A stretch of DNA of 58,078 nt, taken from Terriglobia bacterium. Its GTDB lineage: Bacteria > Acidobacteriota > Terriglobia > UBA7540. The stretch lies in NCBI GenBank assembly GCA_030041095.1, contig JASHON010000204.1, forward strand, positions 1 through 58,078, given 5' to 3'. Position 1 is the first letter of the stretch. Every line of letters begins with the position of its first letter. The position numbers and the translations under genes were made by a program. A model generated the notes under the pieces. The model had not been told where the DNA came from and made no database searches. It saw nothing but the letters and a program-made list of their open reading frames with translations. This document shows, piece by piece, positions 24,263 through 33,657 of this stretch.

Positions 24263-25480
24263 ATGGATGCCGGGCACGATAAAGCCCGCTGCACGCGCTA
24301 CCGCCTCAGCCCGCGAAGAAGAGCGCGATGGTTTGCCGCTGGTATACTTCTGCTCGTTTTTTCGGGAAGCCGCGCATTCTCCGGGCAAATGTCCGGGAAT
24401 GCGGACAAGCTGCGGACGCTCATGGCCCGGGCGCAGCAACTGATTAATGCCCGAAACTACCGGGGCGCGGCGAATGCTTATCAGCAAGCGCTCCAGCTTT
24501 CGCCCGACTCCCTGGCTGTACTGAACAATCTGGGAGTTATCTACGCTCATTTGGGGGACTATACAAGGGCAGCGGAGGCCTACGAACGCGCTCTGCGCCT
24601 GGCGCCCAATTCGTTTCCCCTTCTCTTGAACCTTGGCCTCACTTACTACAAGAGCGGCAATTATGAAGCGGCGGCCAAGCCGTTTGCAAAAGCCGTCTCG
24701 CTCCAGCCCGGGAACTTCCAGGCGCGCACCCTTCTGGCGATGTCGTATTATGGCAGCCAGAAATACGCCCTGGCTGGCGGGCAGTTCGAAAAACTGATTG
24801 CCGCGCGGCCCGACAACACCACCCTCCAGTTTCTTCTTGCGCAATCCTATTTGCAGAGCCACCAGGGCCAGAAGCTGCTCGATTATTTCCATCATTTGCT
24901 AGGGCAGTCCCACGACAGCGCTACGGTACATATGCTCATGGGAGAAGCGGACGACGGCCTCGACCGCAGGCGCGAGGCCATCCAGGAGTTCAAAGCGGCG
25001 GCCGCGCTGAACCCGGCGTTGCCTGATGTGAATTTCGGCTTGGGGTACCTTTACTGGAAAACGAAGCAGTACGATAAGGCAGCGGCCGCTTTCCAGCGCG
25101 AAATCGAGGAAGGAGGTGACGTTGCGAAGGCCGAAGCGTATTGGGGAGACGTTCTCGTGAAGCAAGGCAAACTGCGCCAGGCTCGGGCGCTGCTGACGCA
25201 GGCTGTACGCGAATTCCCAAAGAGCTACATCGCCCATCTCGATCTTGGGATTCTGGATGCAGACGCTAAGAATTACCACGGGGCAGCCGGTGAATACCTG
25301 GAGGCCATCCGGCTCCATCCCACTCGCGCCAACGCGCATTACCGGCTGGCGGCGGTTTACCGGGCGGAAGGGAATACGAAGCTTGCCGAAGAACAACTCA
25401 AGGCTGTCGCCGCCATCCACAACAAAAGCCAGCAACAGCTATTCAAGGAAGTTTCCGGACCACCCCCTGCTCAGCATTAG
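24263..25480 (+). CDS. secreted tetratricopeptide-repeat protein
   Basis: 405 residues. Residues 1-~40 have a basic start (RRRAR) and a hydrophobic core (WFAAGILLLVF) ending before AFSG, consistent with a signal peptide. The rest is about ten TPR units, e.g. NNLGVIYAHLGDYTRAAEAYERAL, with LAPN, LQPG and LNPA helix-turn signatures (first unit quoted in shortened form: GVIYAHLGDYTRAA). Likely a periplasmic scaffold; no catalytic domain. It follows dinB but is separated by ~107 bp with its own -10 box, and may be translated from a leaderless message. Confidence 0.85.
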   Translation: MDAGHDKARCTRYRLSPRRRARWFAAGILLLVFSGSRAFSGQMSGNADKLRTLMARAQQLINARNYRGAANAYQQALQLSPDSLAVLNNLGVIYAHLGDYTRAAEAYERALRLAPNSFPLLLNLGLTYYKSGNYEAAAKPFAKAVSLQPGNFQARTLLAMSYYGSQKYALAGGQFEKLIAARPDNTTLQFLLAQSYLQSHQGQKLLDYFHHLLGQSHDSATVHMLMGEADDGLDRRREAIQEFKAAAALNPALPDVNFGLGYLYWKTKQYDKAAAAFQREIEEGGDVAKAEAYWGDVLVKQGKLRQARALLTQAVREFPKSYIAHLDLGILDADAKNYHGAAGEYLEAIRLHPTRANAHYRLAAVYRAEGNTKLAEEQLKAVAAIHNKSQQQLFKEVSGPPPAQH

Positions 25481-25601
25481 CGTAAGCTTATTCATGGAAA
25501 AGTTTTTCCTACGATGGGAAAGCGGCTTCCTTGGTTGGAACCTGCTCAGCGATTGCCTCCATCCGCAGTAGCAACAAGTGCAATAAATTCAATATCCGAA
25601 T
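25481..25601. other. gap before the PEP-CTERM remnant
   Basis: With the remnant, this forms a 375-bp stretch between the TPR gene and the converging lepA gene without an intact gene. No repeat or hairpin stands out; upstream parts of the decayed gene may lie here in other frames but I cannot recognise them. Confidence 0.3.
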
Positions 25602-25844
25602 TTGGCAATCGATATGCCTTTAGAAGGGGGGCGGGCTTTCCTCGACGGAACCCTGAGCTTCAACTTTACGATCGACGGAATCACGAGCAGCACCACGGCG
25701 AACGACCCTGTCTTTTCGTTCGGCACCGATCGAGGAGACAATGTTGAGGGAACCGGTTCTGTCGCCGAACCTGGCTGGCTCGCGCCGTTTGGGTCCGGCC
25801 TGCTGATTCCGGCTCGCCTCATCCGGCGCCGATGGAAAGCTTAG
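25602..25844 (+). pseudogene. remnant of a PEP-CTERM-like (exosortase-sorted) exported protein
   Basis: A frame of 80 codons from TTG 25602 with an in-frame TAA just upstream (25584). The C terminus reads SVAEPG, then WLAPFGSGLLIPARL, then IRRRWKA. That matches the layout of PEP-CTERM sorting tags: a V-x-EP-G motif, a hydrophobic span with LGSGLLGLAGL-like content, and an Arg cluster. The hydrophobic span is interrupted by Pro residues. The preceding ~50 residues are beta-rich and Ser/Thr/Asn-rich (FNFTIDGITSSTTAND), like the end of such proteins, but no signal peptide or earlier part is present. It is best read as a decayed 3' fragment; an intact tiny gene is less likely. No exosortase is in the window. 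Confidence 0.45.
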
Positions 25845-25855
25845 GCGAATCACGC

Positions 25856-27658
25856 CTATTCCGTAACCTTCAGCACGGCCAAAAAAGCTTCCTGGGGAAT
25901 ATCAACCCTTCCGACGCGCTTCATTCGCTTCTTGCCCTCTTTCTGTTTTTCCAGAAGCTTCCTCTTGCGCGTGATGTCGCCTCCGTAGCACTTGGCCAGC
26001 ACGTTTTTCCTCATCGGCGGCACATTTTCGCGCGCGATGATCTTGGCGCCAATCGACGCCTGAACTGCGACTTCGAAGAGCTGCCGGGGAATCAGTTTTC
26101 GCATCTTCTCGCACAACGACCGGGCGCGCTCGTACGCCTGGTCGCGATGACAGACGAACGAGAGAGCGTCCACCGGCTCGCCTGCCACCAGCAAATCCAC
26201 TTTAACCAGATCGGAATCCCAGTAGCCCGAGAGATGGTAATCGAGTGACGCGTAGCCGCGCGAGGCACTTTTCAGCCGGTCGTAAAAATCGAGCACAATT
26301 TCATTCAGGGGCAATTCATAAGTCAGCAGGACGCGCTTGGCCGAGACGTACTCGAAGCCTTTCTGCACCCCTCGCTTCTCTTCGAGCAATTTCAGGATGC
26401 CGCCGAGGAATTCATCCTGCGTGAAAATCAAGGCCGTGATGACCGGCTCCTCAATTCGAGCAATCTCTCCCGCGGTGGGAAACCTGCTCGGCGTATCCAC
26501 ACTCAGGACTTCGCCAGCCTTGGAAGTGATGCGGTACCGAACGCTGGGGGCGGTGGTAATCAAGTTCAGGTTGAATTCGCGCTCGAGACGCTCCTGGATG
26601 ATTTCCATGTGTAACAGGCCGAGAAAGCCACAGCGGAAACCGAAGCCCAAGGCGGTGGAGTTTTCCGGCTCGTAGAAGAAGGATGAATCGTTGAGCCTCA
26701 GCTTTTCGAGCGCGTCGCGCAGCCCTTCGTACTCGTTCGCTTCCACAGGGTAGAGACCCGCAAAGACCATCGGCTTGATTTCCTCGAAACCCGGCAGCGG
26801 GTCCAACGATGGGCGGTCATCGGCAGTGATGGTATCGCCGATCTGAGTGTCGGAAACGCGCTTGATGTTGGCGATAATAAATCCGGCTTCCCCGGCGCCG
26901 AGCTCCTCCACGGCAACCGGCTTGGGTGTAAGCACACCCAGGTCTTCGACGGTATAGACCTGGCCGTTAGACCACAGCCGGATTCGCAGGCCTCGCCGGA
27001 GCGCGCCATCCACAACGCGGGCGAGCACGATTACGCCCCGATAGCTGTCGTACCATGAATCGAAGATCAGCGCTCGCAAGGGCGACCGGCTGGAACCTTT
27101 GGGACCCGGAATGCGCCGAACGACCGCTTCCAGAACGCCGGCTATGCCCGTCCCCTGCTTGGCGCTGATCAACAGCGCGTCGTGCGAATCCAGGGCGAGG
27201 GCGTTTTCAATCTGCTGGCGAGTCATCTCTACGTCCGCGCCGGGCAGATCGATTTTGTTGATCACGGGAATCACTTCGAGCTTGTTGTGGAGAGCAAGCT
27301 GAGCGTTGGCCAGCGTTTGCGCTTCGACGCCTTGCGAAGCGTCCACCACAAGAAGCGCGCCTTCGCATGCGGAGAGGCTCCGCGAAACCTCGTAAGAGAA
27401 GTCCACATGTCCCGGAGTATCGATCAGGTTGAGCTGGTATGCATGACCATCTTGCGCGTTATACGTCAGGCGCACGGCATGAGCTTTAATCGTGATGCCG
27501 CGCTCCCGCTCGAGGTCCATGGAATCAAGAACCTGTTCGGACATTTCACGCTTCGAAAGCGCGCCGGTAAGCTCCAGAAGGCGGTCGGCGAGCGTAGACT
27601 TGCCGTGATCGATATGGGCCACAATACAAAAATTGCGGATGAAAGCCGGATCAATCAT
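25856..27658 (-). CDS. lepA: elongation factor 4 (LepA) GTPase
   Basis: 600 residues, full length for LepA. The G domain has AHIDHGKST (P loop), [12 protein letters not shown] (switch I), DTPGHVDF and NKIDLPGAD. The family-specific C-terminal domain is seen in [18 protein letters not shown] and [17 protein letters not shown]. LepA binds ribosomes and affects initiation or back-translocation under stress. Encoded divergently from the fatty-acid oxidation pair with 138 bp between starts. Confidence 0.97.
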   Translation of the reverse strand: MIDPAFIRNFCIVAHIDHGKSTLADRLLELTGALSKREMSEQVLDSMDLERERGITIKAHAVRLTYNAQDGHAYQLNLIDTPGHVDFSYEVSRSLSACEGALLVVDASQGVEAQTLANAQLALHNKLEVIPVINKIDLPGADVEMTRQQIENALALDSHDALLISAKQGTGIAGVLEAVVRRIPGPKGSSRSPLRALIFDSWYDSYRGVIVLARVVDGALRRGLRIRLWSNGQVYTVEDLGVLTPKPVAVEELGAGEAGFIIANIKRVSDTQIGDTITADDRPSLDPLPGFEEIKPMVFAGLYPVEANEYEGLRDALEKLRLNDSSFFYEPENSTALGFGFRCGFLGLLHMEIIQERLEREFNLNLITTAPSVRYRITSKAGEVLSVDTPSRFPTAGEIARIEEPVITALIFTQDEFLGGILKLLEEKRGVQKGFEYVSAKRVLLTYELPLNEIVLDFYDRLKSASRGYASLDYHLSGYWDSDLVKVDLLVAGEPVDALSFVCHRDQAYERARSLCEKMRKLIPRQLFEVAVQASIGAKIIARENVPPMRKNVLAKCYGGDITRKRKLLEKQKEGKKRMKRVGRVDIPQEAFLAVLKVTE

Positions 27659-27726
27659 CTGGGGTCTGGATTTGCGATCTCGGGTTGAAGAAGAAGCGGC
27701 AGCGAATGGTCGTTAATCCAACGCCT

Positions 27727-27755
27727 TTGAAAATCTAACAAAACGGGACTATCCT
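27727..27755 (+). promoter_or_regulatory. candidate sigma-70 promoter for the acyl-CoA dehydrogenase/hydratase pair
   Basis: TTGAAA at 27727-27732 (5 of 6 to consensus) and TATCCT at 27750-27755 (4 of 6), separated by exactly 17 bp, in the lepA divergent region about 40 nt upstream of the next start codon. Confidence 0.5.
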
Positions 27756-27796
27756 GTCAACTCTCGGGGTGTTTCGGGGCGCGGGAGATCGAGCCA

Positions 27797-28723
27797 GTGG
27801 CGAGCGAGACTGCAACACCTGAAACGGCGGGGCGCTGGATGGAGATTCGCACGGTGGGGGTGGCGGGTTGCGGACTTATGGGTTCGGGCATCGCTCAAGT
27901 TTGCGGGATGTCCGGATTCCCGACCGTGGTTTTCGACGTCTCCCGGGAGGCGCTGGAGAAGGGGTTGGCGGGCATCGAGAAATCCCTCGGCAAGCTGGTC
28001 GAGAAGGGCAAGCTGAGCGAGGAGGAAAAAGCTCGCGCGAAAAGCCGCTTGCGTCCCGCGCTCGAGCTGACGGAATTCACGGATTGCGATTTGGTGATCG
28101 AGGCGATCGTCGAGAACCTCGAGCGCAAGAAATCTCTATTCGCTGAGTTGGATCGAACGGTCAAAAGCGAAGCGATTTTTGCGACGAACACTTCCTCTCT
28201 TTCCGTAACTGAGCTCGTGGCCGCAGTCAGGAGAGCGCCGCAGTTCCTGGGCCTGCATTTCTTTAACCCCGTTCCGTTGATGAAGCTGGTTGAAGTGGTG
28301 CCGACGGTTCTGACGGATTCGCGCGTGGTGCAGGTCGCGCTCGCCTTTGGACGCCGCTTGCGCAAAGTCCCCATTTTGGCAAGGGACCGCGCGGGGTTCA
28401 TCGTCAATCGCCTCCTCGTTCCGTATCTTTTGGACGCGGTGCGTGCGCTCGAAGAAGGCGTTGGAAATATCGAAGACATCGACCAGGGCATGAGGCTTGG
28501 CTGCAACCATCCCATGGGCCCTCTCACTCTTCTGGATTTTGTCGGAAACGATACGACCTACTACATTGCGGAGATTCTATTTAACGAGTATCGGGAGAAA
28601 CGGTTTGCACCGCCGCCGCTGCTGAAGCGAATGGTGCTGGCCGGCTTACACGGAAGGAAATCAGGCAAAGGGTTCTACGATTACGCCGATCCTCAGAACC
28701 CGAAGCCGAATTCGCTTGTCTAA
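27797..28723 (+). CDS. 3-hydroxyacyl-CoA (3-hydroxybutyryl-CoA) dehydrogenase
   Basis: 308 residues from GTG 27797, which has GGGAG 9 nt upstream; ATG 27839 is an alternative that begins at the Rossmann strand. NAD-binding: VGVAGCGLMGSGIAQV (GxGxxG). Catalytic region: FLGLHFFNPVPLMKLVEVV, with the His of the His-Glu pair, and Glu in the MKLVEVV stretch. The C-terminal dimer domain has GFIVNRLLVPYL and HPMGPLTLLDFVG. It oxidises 3-hydroxyacyl-CoA to 3-ketoacyl-CoA with NAD, or runs in reverse in butyrate-type pathways. The next gene, an enoyl-CoA hydratase, catalyses the adjoining step and starts 7 nt downstream. Confidence 0.93.
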   Translation: MASETATPETAGRWMEIRTVGVAGCGLMGSGIAQVCGMSGFPTVVFDVSREALEKGLAGIEKSLGKLVEKGKLSEEEKARAKSRLRPALELTEFTDCDLVIEAIVENLERKKSLFAELDRTVKSEAIFATNTSSLSVTELVAAVRRAPQFLGLHFFNPVPLMKLVEVVPTVLTDSRVVQVALAFGRRLRKVPILARDRAGFIVNRLLVPYLLDAVRALEEGVGNIEDIDQGMRLGCNHPMGPLTLLDFVGNDTTYYIAEILFNEYREKRFAPPPLLKRMVLAGLHGRKSGKGFYDYADPQNPKPNSLV

Positions 28724-28730
28724 GGGCAGC

Positions 28731-29513
28731 ATGAAATTCCAAACGTTGCTTTACCGGGAGCACGAAGGGCTCGCAACCGTCACGATCAACCGTCCGGAGA
28801 AACTCAACGCCCTCAATCGGACGGTGATGAACGAGTTGAAAGAATGTTTCGAGGCGGTTCAGAGGGATTCCGGGGTGAGGGCCGTGATCCTGACTGGATC
28901 GGGCGAGAAGGCATTTGTTGCGGGAGCGGATGTCGGGGAACTGGCAGCATCCACGCCCGCAACCGGGATGGAGATTTCGCGGCTTGGCCAGCGAGTGTTC
29001 GGCCTCATCGAGAACCTTGGCAAACCCGTCATCGCCGCCGTGCGCGGCTACGCGCTGGGAGGCGGGTGCGAGTTGGCGATGGCGTGCACGCTCCGCGTGG
29101 CCGCGGAGGGCGCACGCTTCGGCCAGCCGGAGGTCAAACTTGGAATCATTCCCGGCTACGGTGGCTCGCAGCGGCTGCCGCGCCTCGTGGGTAAAGGGCG
29201 AGCCCTCGAGCTGATTCTGACGGGCGAGATGATAACGGCTCAGGAAGCATACCGCATTGGCCTGGTAAACCAGGTGGTGGCGGAATCCGAGTTGATTCCG
29301 GCGGCCGATGCGCTGGCGCGTAAGATCCTGGCAAACGCGCCATCGGCGGCGAAGTATGCCCTGGACGCCGTAAACCATGGAATGGAGACGACGCTGGCAG
29401 AGGGGCTGAATCTTGAAGCCTCTCTCTTCAGCCTGTCCTGTGCGACCGAAGACATGAAAGAAGGCACGCGCGCCTTCCTCGAAAAACGGCCGGCCAAATT
29501 CCTCGGCGGGTAA
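28731..29513 (+). CDS. enoyl-CoA hydratase/isomerase (crotonase family)
   Basis: 260 residues from ATG 28731, with AAGGG about 6 nt upstream; a TTG at 28716 overlaps the previous gene. Crotonase landmarks: TINRPEKLNALN, AFVAGADVGEL (oxyanion hole), RGYALGGGCELAMACT (second oxyanion-hole Gly and first catalytic Glu region), and FGQPEVKLGIIPGYGGSQRLPR with the second catalytic Glu. It hydrates trans-2-enoyl-CoA to 3-hydroxyacyl-CoA, the step before the upstream dehydrogenase. No thiolase or acyl-CoA dehydrogenase is nearby, so the pair alone does not say whether it serves degradation or synthesis. Confidence 0.93.
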   Translation: MKFQTLLYREHEGLATVTINRPEKLNALNRTVMNELKECFEAVQRDSGVRAVILTGSGEKAFVAGADVGELAASTPATGMEISRLGQRVFGLIENLGKPVIAAVRGYALGGGCELAMACTLRVAAEGARFGQPEVKLGIIPGYGGSQRLPRLVGKGRALELILTGEMITAQEAYRIGLVNQVVAESELIPAADALARKILANAPSAAKYALDAVNHGMETTLAEGLNLEASLFSLSCATEDMKEGTRAFLEKRPAKFLGG

Positions 29514-29610
29514 CACTCAGGCCCCGCGTTCCAGTGTCTTCAAGCATCCAAGCGGTTTGCACAGGGCGCCTGCCCGGCGCCGATCACTCGTCACCATAGA
29601 CCCGGCCCTT

Positions 29611-30018
29611 ATGCCCTCACGAAGAAAGGCTCGCGAGCTCGCGCTGCAAATGTTATTTCAGTGGGAGCAGGGCGGTGATCCGCCGGACCGGGTGGTCGCC
29701 ACGTTTCTGGCTGGCCGCAAGCTGCACCCGGAAACGGCCCGCTTTGCGCGCGAGCTGTTTGAGGGAACGGTTGAGGCTGCGGCCGCCATCGACGAGCGAC
29801 TGCAAGCTCAGTCCGAGCACTGGCGCCTCAAACGCATGGCTGCCGTTGACCGGAGCATCCTCCGCCTCGCCGTCTTCGAGCTGTTCCACGTGCCGCAAAA
29901 CCCACCCGCCGTCGTGATCAATGAAGCGTTGGATCTGGCCCGGCGGTTTTCTACCGGCGAGTCCGTTGAATTCGTCAACGGCGTGCTGGAAGGAGTTCGG
30001 AAGGCATCGAATCCCTGA
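29611..30018 (+). CDS. nusB: transcription antitermination factor NusB
   Basis: 135 residues from ATG 29611, where the product begins PSRRKARELALQMLFQWE, the standard NusB start; the frame extends 18 codons upstream without conservation. Other family features are RFARELFEGTV, WRLKRMAAVDRSILRLAVFEL and PPAVVINEALDLARRFS. All-helical RNA-binding protein that with NusE/S10 binds boxA in rRNA operons. Converges with the phosphohexomutase gene, 7 bp apart. Confidence 0.95.
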   Translation: MPSRRKARELALQMLFQWEQGGDPPDRVVATFLAGRKLHPETARFARELFEGTVEAAAAIDERLQAQSEHWRLKRMAAVDRSILRLAVFELFHVPQNPPAVVINEALDLARRFSTGESVEFVNGVLEGVRKASNP

Positions 30019-30025
30019 CCGTTGG

Positions 30026-31432
30026 TTACTGGCTCTGCGCCATCCCGGTCATCTCAGCGAGCATCAGTTTCACTTGTTCCGGTGAAGCGCCCTCGGCGTA
30101 AAGGCGAAGCAGGTTTTCCGTTCCCGACGCGCGAACCAACAGCCACGCAGAATCACCGAATAGCATCTTAACCCCGTCGAGGCATTCTGTGGCGATCACC
30201 GGCTTGCCAGCAAGCCGGGCGACCTTTCGCGTTTTCGCAAGCCGCAGCGTTCGCTCGATGGCGTTTCGGCTGATTTCCAAATCGACGCGGCCGTAGTAAT
30301 GGGGGCCGTATTCCTGTTCGAGCTCCCGAACCAGCTCACCCAGAGTTTTGGATCTTTCCGCCATCAGTTCGGCGAGCAACAACGAAATCAAGATGCCGTC
30401 GCGCTCAGGCAAGTGGCCCGCAAGGGCGATGCCGCCACTTTCCTCTCCGCCGATCAAGACGTTGCGGCTGAGCATCAGCTCGCAAACATATTTGAATCCA
30501 ATAGGCGTGACGTGCACGTGCAGAGCGTGCTTGCGAGCGATTTTATCGATCATTTGCGTCGTCGAGAAAGTACGCACGACTTCCCCGCGCTGGCCACGCC
30601 CCTCCACGAGATGCTTAAGCAGGAGTGAGAATATCTTGTGGGAATCGATAAAAACTCCGGAACGGTCGAGCGCACCCACTCGATCCGCATCTCCATCCGT
30701 TGCAAAGCCCGCATCAAAGCCGCCCGCGGTCACGGCCTGGCGCAGGCCAGCCACATGCGGATCAATCGGCTCAGGGTTAAGACCGGGAAAGAGCGGATTG
30801 TGCTCGCCGTGAATCTCCGCGCAGGCAATGCCCACGTCTCTAAAAAGCCGAACCAGCAGTCCGCGCCCCGCGCCGTACATCGGATCGATGGCAAAGCGAA
30901 ATCCGGAATCACGAATTCCTCCAAGGTCGACGAGCGATCGGATCTTTTCGAGATAAGGCGTGACAAAGTCCATTTGCCGGATCGCGGCGGGTTTGCGCGC
31001 GTTTCCGGCCGTTTTCGCGCTAAACCGGACGTTCTGCTCGATGGCCTGAACGATGGCAGGCGATGCTGAGCCGCCATAATCAGCCTTGATCTTGATGCCA
31101 TTCCAACGATACGGATTATGACTGGCGGTCACCATGAGTCCGGCGGCGGCGTGGTTAGAGACAACGGCAAGGCTGACGGCAGGCGTTGGGGCCGGTGCGG
31201 CGCCGAGGAACACGGGAATTCCGTCTGCAGCAAGCGTTTCCGCAGCCCAGCGCGCGCTCTCTTCAGAAAGGAAGCGCATGTCGTAGCCGACCACCACGCC
31301 GGGGCGCGCTTTGCGTCGTGCGCGCAGATATGCCGCGACCGCCCTCGCTACCGCACGCACGTTCGCAATATTGAAGTCCTCGCCGATAAGGCCGCGCCAG
31401 CCATCGGTTCCAAATTTGATTCCTGGAGCCAT
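30026..31432 (-). CDS. phosphomannomutase/phosphoglucomutase
   Basis: 468 residues. Alpha-D-phosphohexomutase family: N-terminal KFGTDGWRGLIGEDF, active-site phosphoserine Ser104 in TASHNP, metal-binding DGDADR, sugar-specificity loop GGEESGG, and the phosphate-binding RASGTENLLR near the C terminus. It interconverts hexose 6- and 1-phosphates. The ATG directly follows the stop of the mannose-1-phosphate guanylyltransferase gene, which favours mannose in vivo. With the upstream isomerase the three genes convert fructose-6-phosphate to GDP-mannose. Confidence 0.93.
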   Translation of the reverse strand: MAPGIKFGTDGWRGLIGEDFNIANVRAVARAVAAYLRARRKARPGVVVGYDMRFLSEESARWAAETLAADGIPVFLGAAPAPTPAVSLAVVSNHAAAGLMVTASHNPYRWNGIKIKADYGGSASPAIVQAIEQNVRFSAKTAGNARKPAAIRQMDFVTPYLEKIRSLVDLGGIRDSGFRFAIDPMYGAGRGLLVRLFRDVGIACAEIHGEHNPLFPGLNPEPIDPHVAGLRQAVTAGGFDAGFATDGDADRVGALDRSGVFIDSHKIFSLLLKHLVEGRGQRGEVVRTFSTTQMIDKIARKHALHVHVTPIGFKYVCELMLSRNVLIGGEESGGIALAGHLPERDGILISLLLAELMAERSKTLGELVRELEQEYGPHYYGRVDLEISRNAIERTLRLAKTRKVARLAGKPVIATECLDGVKMLFGDSAWLLVRASGTENLLRLYAEGASPEQVKLMLAEMTGMAQSQ

Positions 31433-32554
31433 CTAAATCAAAGGGGTCATCCGCCGGCTTTCGAGCTCACGCGCCACTTTGCCCACGTCCTGCGACCGGT
31501 CCTGAGAACAAACGAGCAGCGCGTCATGCGACTCAACGATCACCAAATTCTCCACACCTACGAGAGCGACAAACTTTTCCGGCGCGTAAACCATGTTTCT
31601 GCGCGAATCAATCGAGAGTCCCGGACCCGACCGGGAATTTCCATCGGCGTCTTTTCGAGAGAGATCAAAGACGGCAGCCCAGCTCCCGACGTCGCTCCAG
31701 CCGAGATCCGCGGCGACTGCATAAATGGCGGGTATTTTTTCCATCAACGCATAGTCGATGGAAATGTTATCGAGACGAGGGTAAAAGCGGTTGAGCTCGC
31801 GCACGGCGCGAATTCCGCCCGCGTCGGAAATTCTCCGAAGCGTGGCAGCCATCCGCGGCTGAAACCGTTCCAGATGGCGAATGACGGTGGAAGCACGCCA
31901 GATGAACAGGCCGGCGTTCCAAAGATATTGACCCGATTGAACGTAGCGCCGCGCGGCAGCAGCGCCGGGTTTTTCCGTGAACTTACGAACTGCATAAACC
32001 GCCAGTCGGCCCCTTCGCGCCACTTGCTGAGCCAACCGGATGTAGCCATAACCCGTCTCCGGCCGCGAAGGAGTAATCCCGATGACGACGGAAACCGGCT
32101 CGTTGCATGCCAGCTCGCAAGCTGCCGTGACCGCCTGCCGAAACACGCCCGGTTTAGTGATAAAGTGGTCTGAGGGCAGGACCACCATAATCGCTTCCGG
32201 ATCGCGACGAGCAATCTCAAAGGCTGCCAGCCCGATCGCCGGCGCGGTATTCCGGCTGGCGGGCTCCGCCAGAATCTGGACGGCCGGCACGTCCGCAAGA
32301 TTGCGCCGCACCGATTCATGGATCAGGGAGTTGGTCACCACGTAGGTGCGCTCCGGCGAAATCAACCCTTGAATGCGCCGGGCAGTTTGAGCTAACAGGG
32401 AAGGCCCTCCCCAAAAATCCAACAACTGCTTGGGGCGCGCACGCCGGCTGAGGGGCCAGAATCGCGTGCCGCTCCCTCCCGCCAGGATCACGGCAAACAC
32501 ATGCTCGGAATCGACGCGCGAGCCAGACTGCCCCGGCTTCCAAGCCAGACTCAT
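31433..32554 (-). CDS. manC: mannose-1-phosphate guanylyltransferase
   Basis: 373 residues from ATG 32554; a GTG at 32560 overlaps the isomerase stop as GTGA and is equally possible. Nucleotidyltransferase signature VILAGGSGTRFWPLSR with PKQLL, followed by EPASRNTAPAIGLA, VLPSDHFI, ETGYGYI, FTEKP and YLWNAGLFIWRAS, all typical of GDP-mannose pyrophosphorylases. This is the short form without the fused isomerase domain, consistent with a separate isomerase gene upstream. It makes GDP-mannose from mannose-1-phosphate and GTP, a precursor for surface polysaccharide. Confidence 0.94.
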   Translation of the reverse strand: MSLAWKPGQSGSRVDSEHVFAVILAGGSGTRFWPLSRRARPKQLLDFWGGPSLLAQTARRIQGLISPERTYVVTNSLIHESVRRNLADVPAVQILAEPASRNTAPAIGLAAFEIARRDPEAIMVVLPSDHFITKPGVFRQAVTAACELACNEPVSVVIGITPSRPETGYGYIRLAQQVARRGRLAVYAVRKFTEKPGAAAARRYVQSGQYLWNAGLFIWRASTVIRHLERFQPRMAATLRRISDAGGIRAVRELNRFYPRLDNISIDYALMEKIPAIYAVAADLGWSDVGSWAAVFDLSRKDADGNSRSGPGLSIDSRRNMVYAPEKFVALVGVENLVIVESHDALLVCSQDRSQDVGKVARELESRRMTPLI

Positions 32555-32556
32555 AT

Positions 32557-33657
32557 TCACTCGAAGACAACCTTGGAGATTTCGACGGCGCTACGTCCCG
32601 CGCGCGTCAGAGGCTTGCGAAAGTCTTCTTCAAGATCCGGCACATAGAACTTCAGAATGCTGCTTGGCTCTTCCGGCGCAATCCGGTAGCCGGAAGTAGC
32701 GGGTGGAATCAACCAAATATCTCCCGAGCGATAAGCGATCCAGCCCGCCGCCGTTTCTACTCGACCCTCACCCGTCGCAACACACAGCGCTTCCACCCTG
32801 GAGCGAGTGCCACCAAACGTTCCCACCTTCACAAGCTCCAGAAGCTCCACAGCAAAAAATGGGCACGCCACTACCAAACGGCGCCGGCCAAAGGGTTCCT
32901 GCAGCTCGGGTGCGTCAAACGCCCGGTGCGCCGGGGCATCGAGCCGCGTCACGGCGAGCCCCTTCTCGAGATGCAAGGGCCGCGGCTTGCCATCCAGCCC
33001 AACCCTCCCGAAATCATCCAATCGGTAGGTGACGTCTGAGTTTTCCTCGGCTTCAAACAGGGTCAAACCGGGACCGAGCGCGTGGACCGTGCCGGGCGGA
33101 AGAAATATCGATTCTCCCACCCTCGGGCGGAACGACTGAAGCAGTGAGCGTGACGATCCCTTTGCCAATGCCGCTCGCAACGCGCTCAGCGTGGCGCCTG
33201 GGTTTAGCCCTAAGAGGAACTCTGCATCACCCTGAGTTTCCAGGATGTACCACATCTCACACTTTCCGTTCGATCCGCCTTCATGCTCGCGCGCGAACTC
33301 GTCATCGGGATGAACCTGGACTGAGAGCCATTCACTCGTAAAGATGAACTTGGCAAGGATCGGAAAGCGGTCCGGCTGGCGTTGATTGCCCGTGAGCTCA
33401 GGCCCAAATTGCCGGCAAGCCTCGCCCAAACTCAACCCAGCGACTGGCCCATTGAGGATGACCGCGTCGTCCCCGGTCAGCCAAACTTCACCAATAGGCT
33501 CACTCTCAGCGCTTTTCGCCTTCGAACGCTGGGTGTGGACCGTCTTTCCCCGGCGCGTCGTCCAGAAGTCCGCGTAAAGCGGGCTCAGATCATGCCGTCC
33601 CCAAACCTTGGCCTTGAAGGGAGGCGAAAGCTGAAGGGGGCTATCGAGCTTGAGCAT
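32557..33657 (-). CDS. manA: mannose-6-phosphate isomerase, class I (ManA-like)
   Basis: About 366 residues from ATG 33657, which overlaps the aminotransferase gene by 17 nt; the frame continues upstream inside that gene and is not used. Cupin-type zinc enzyme: VWGRHDL near the start, IGEVWLTGDD, FIFTSEWLSVQVHPDDEFA (zinc-binding Gln and His), EMWYILE (Glu), LPPGTVHALG (His), then C-terminal cupin with GDIWLIPP. It isomerises fructose-6-phosphate and mannose-6-phosphate and feeds the next two genes. Confidence 0.92.
   Translation of the reverse strand: MLKLDSPLQLSPPFKAKVWGRHDLSPLYADFWTTRRGKTVHTQRSKAKSAESEPIGEVWLTGDDAVILNGPVAGLSLGEACRQFGPELTGNQRQPDRFPILAKFIFTSEWLSVQVHPDDEFAREHEGGSNGKCEMWYILETQGDAEFLLGLNPGATLSALRAALAKGSSRSLLQSFRPRVGESIFLPPGTVHALGPGLTLFEAEENSDVTYRLDDFGRVGLDGKPRPLHLEKGLAVTRLDAPAHRAFDAPELQEPFGRRRLVVACPFFAVELLELVKVGTFGGTRSRVEALCVATGEGRVETAAGWIAYRSGDIWLIPPATSGYRIAPEEPSSILKFYVPDLEEDFRKPLTRAGRSAVEISKVVFE

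Noticed and set aside
25620-25853. 77-codon minus-strand frame
   Set aside because: Antisense to the PEP-CTERM-like remnant, whose C-terminal motif gives the plus strand priority.
28581-29516. 311-codon minus-strand frame
   Set aside because: Antisense to the enoyl-CoA hydratase, whose identity is certain.
31118-32173. 351-codon plus-strand frame
   Set aside because: Antisense to the phosphohexomutase and guanylyltransferase genes; composition typical of a shadow frame.
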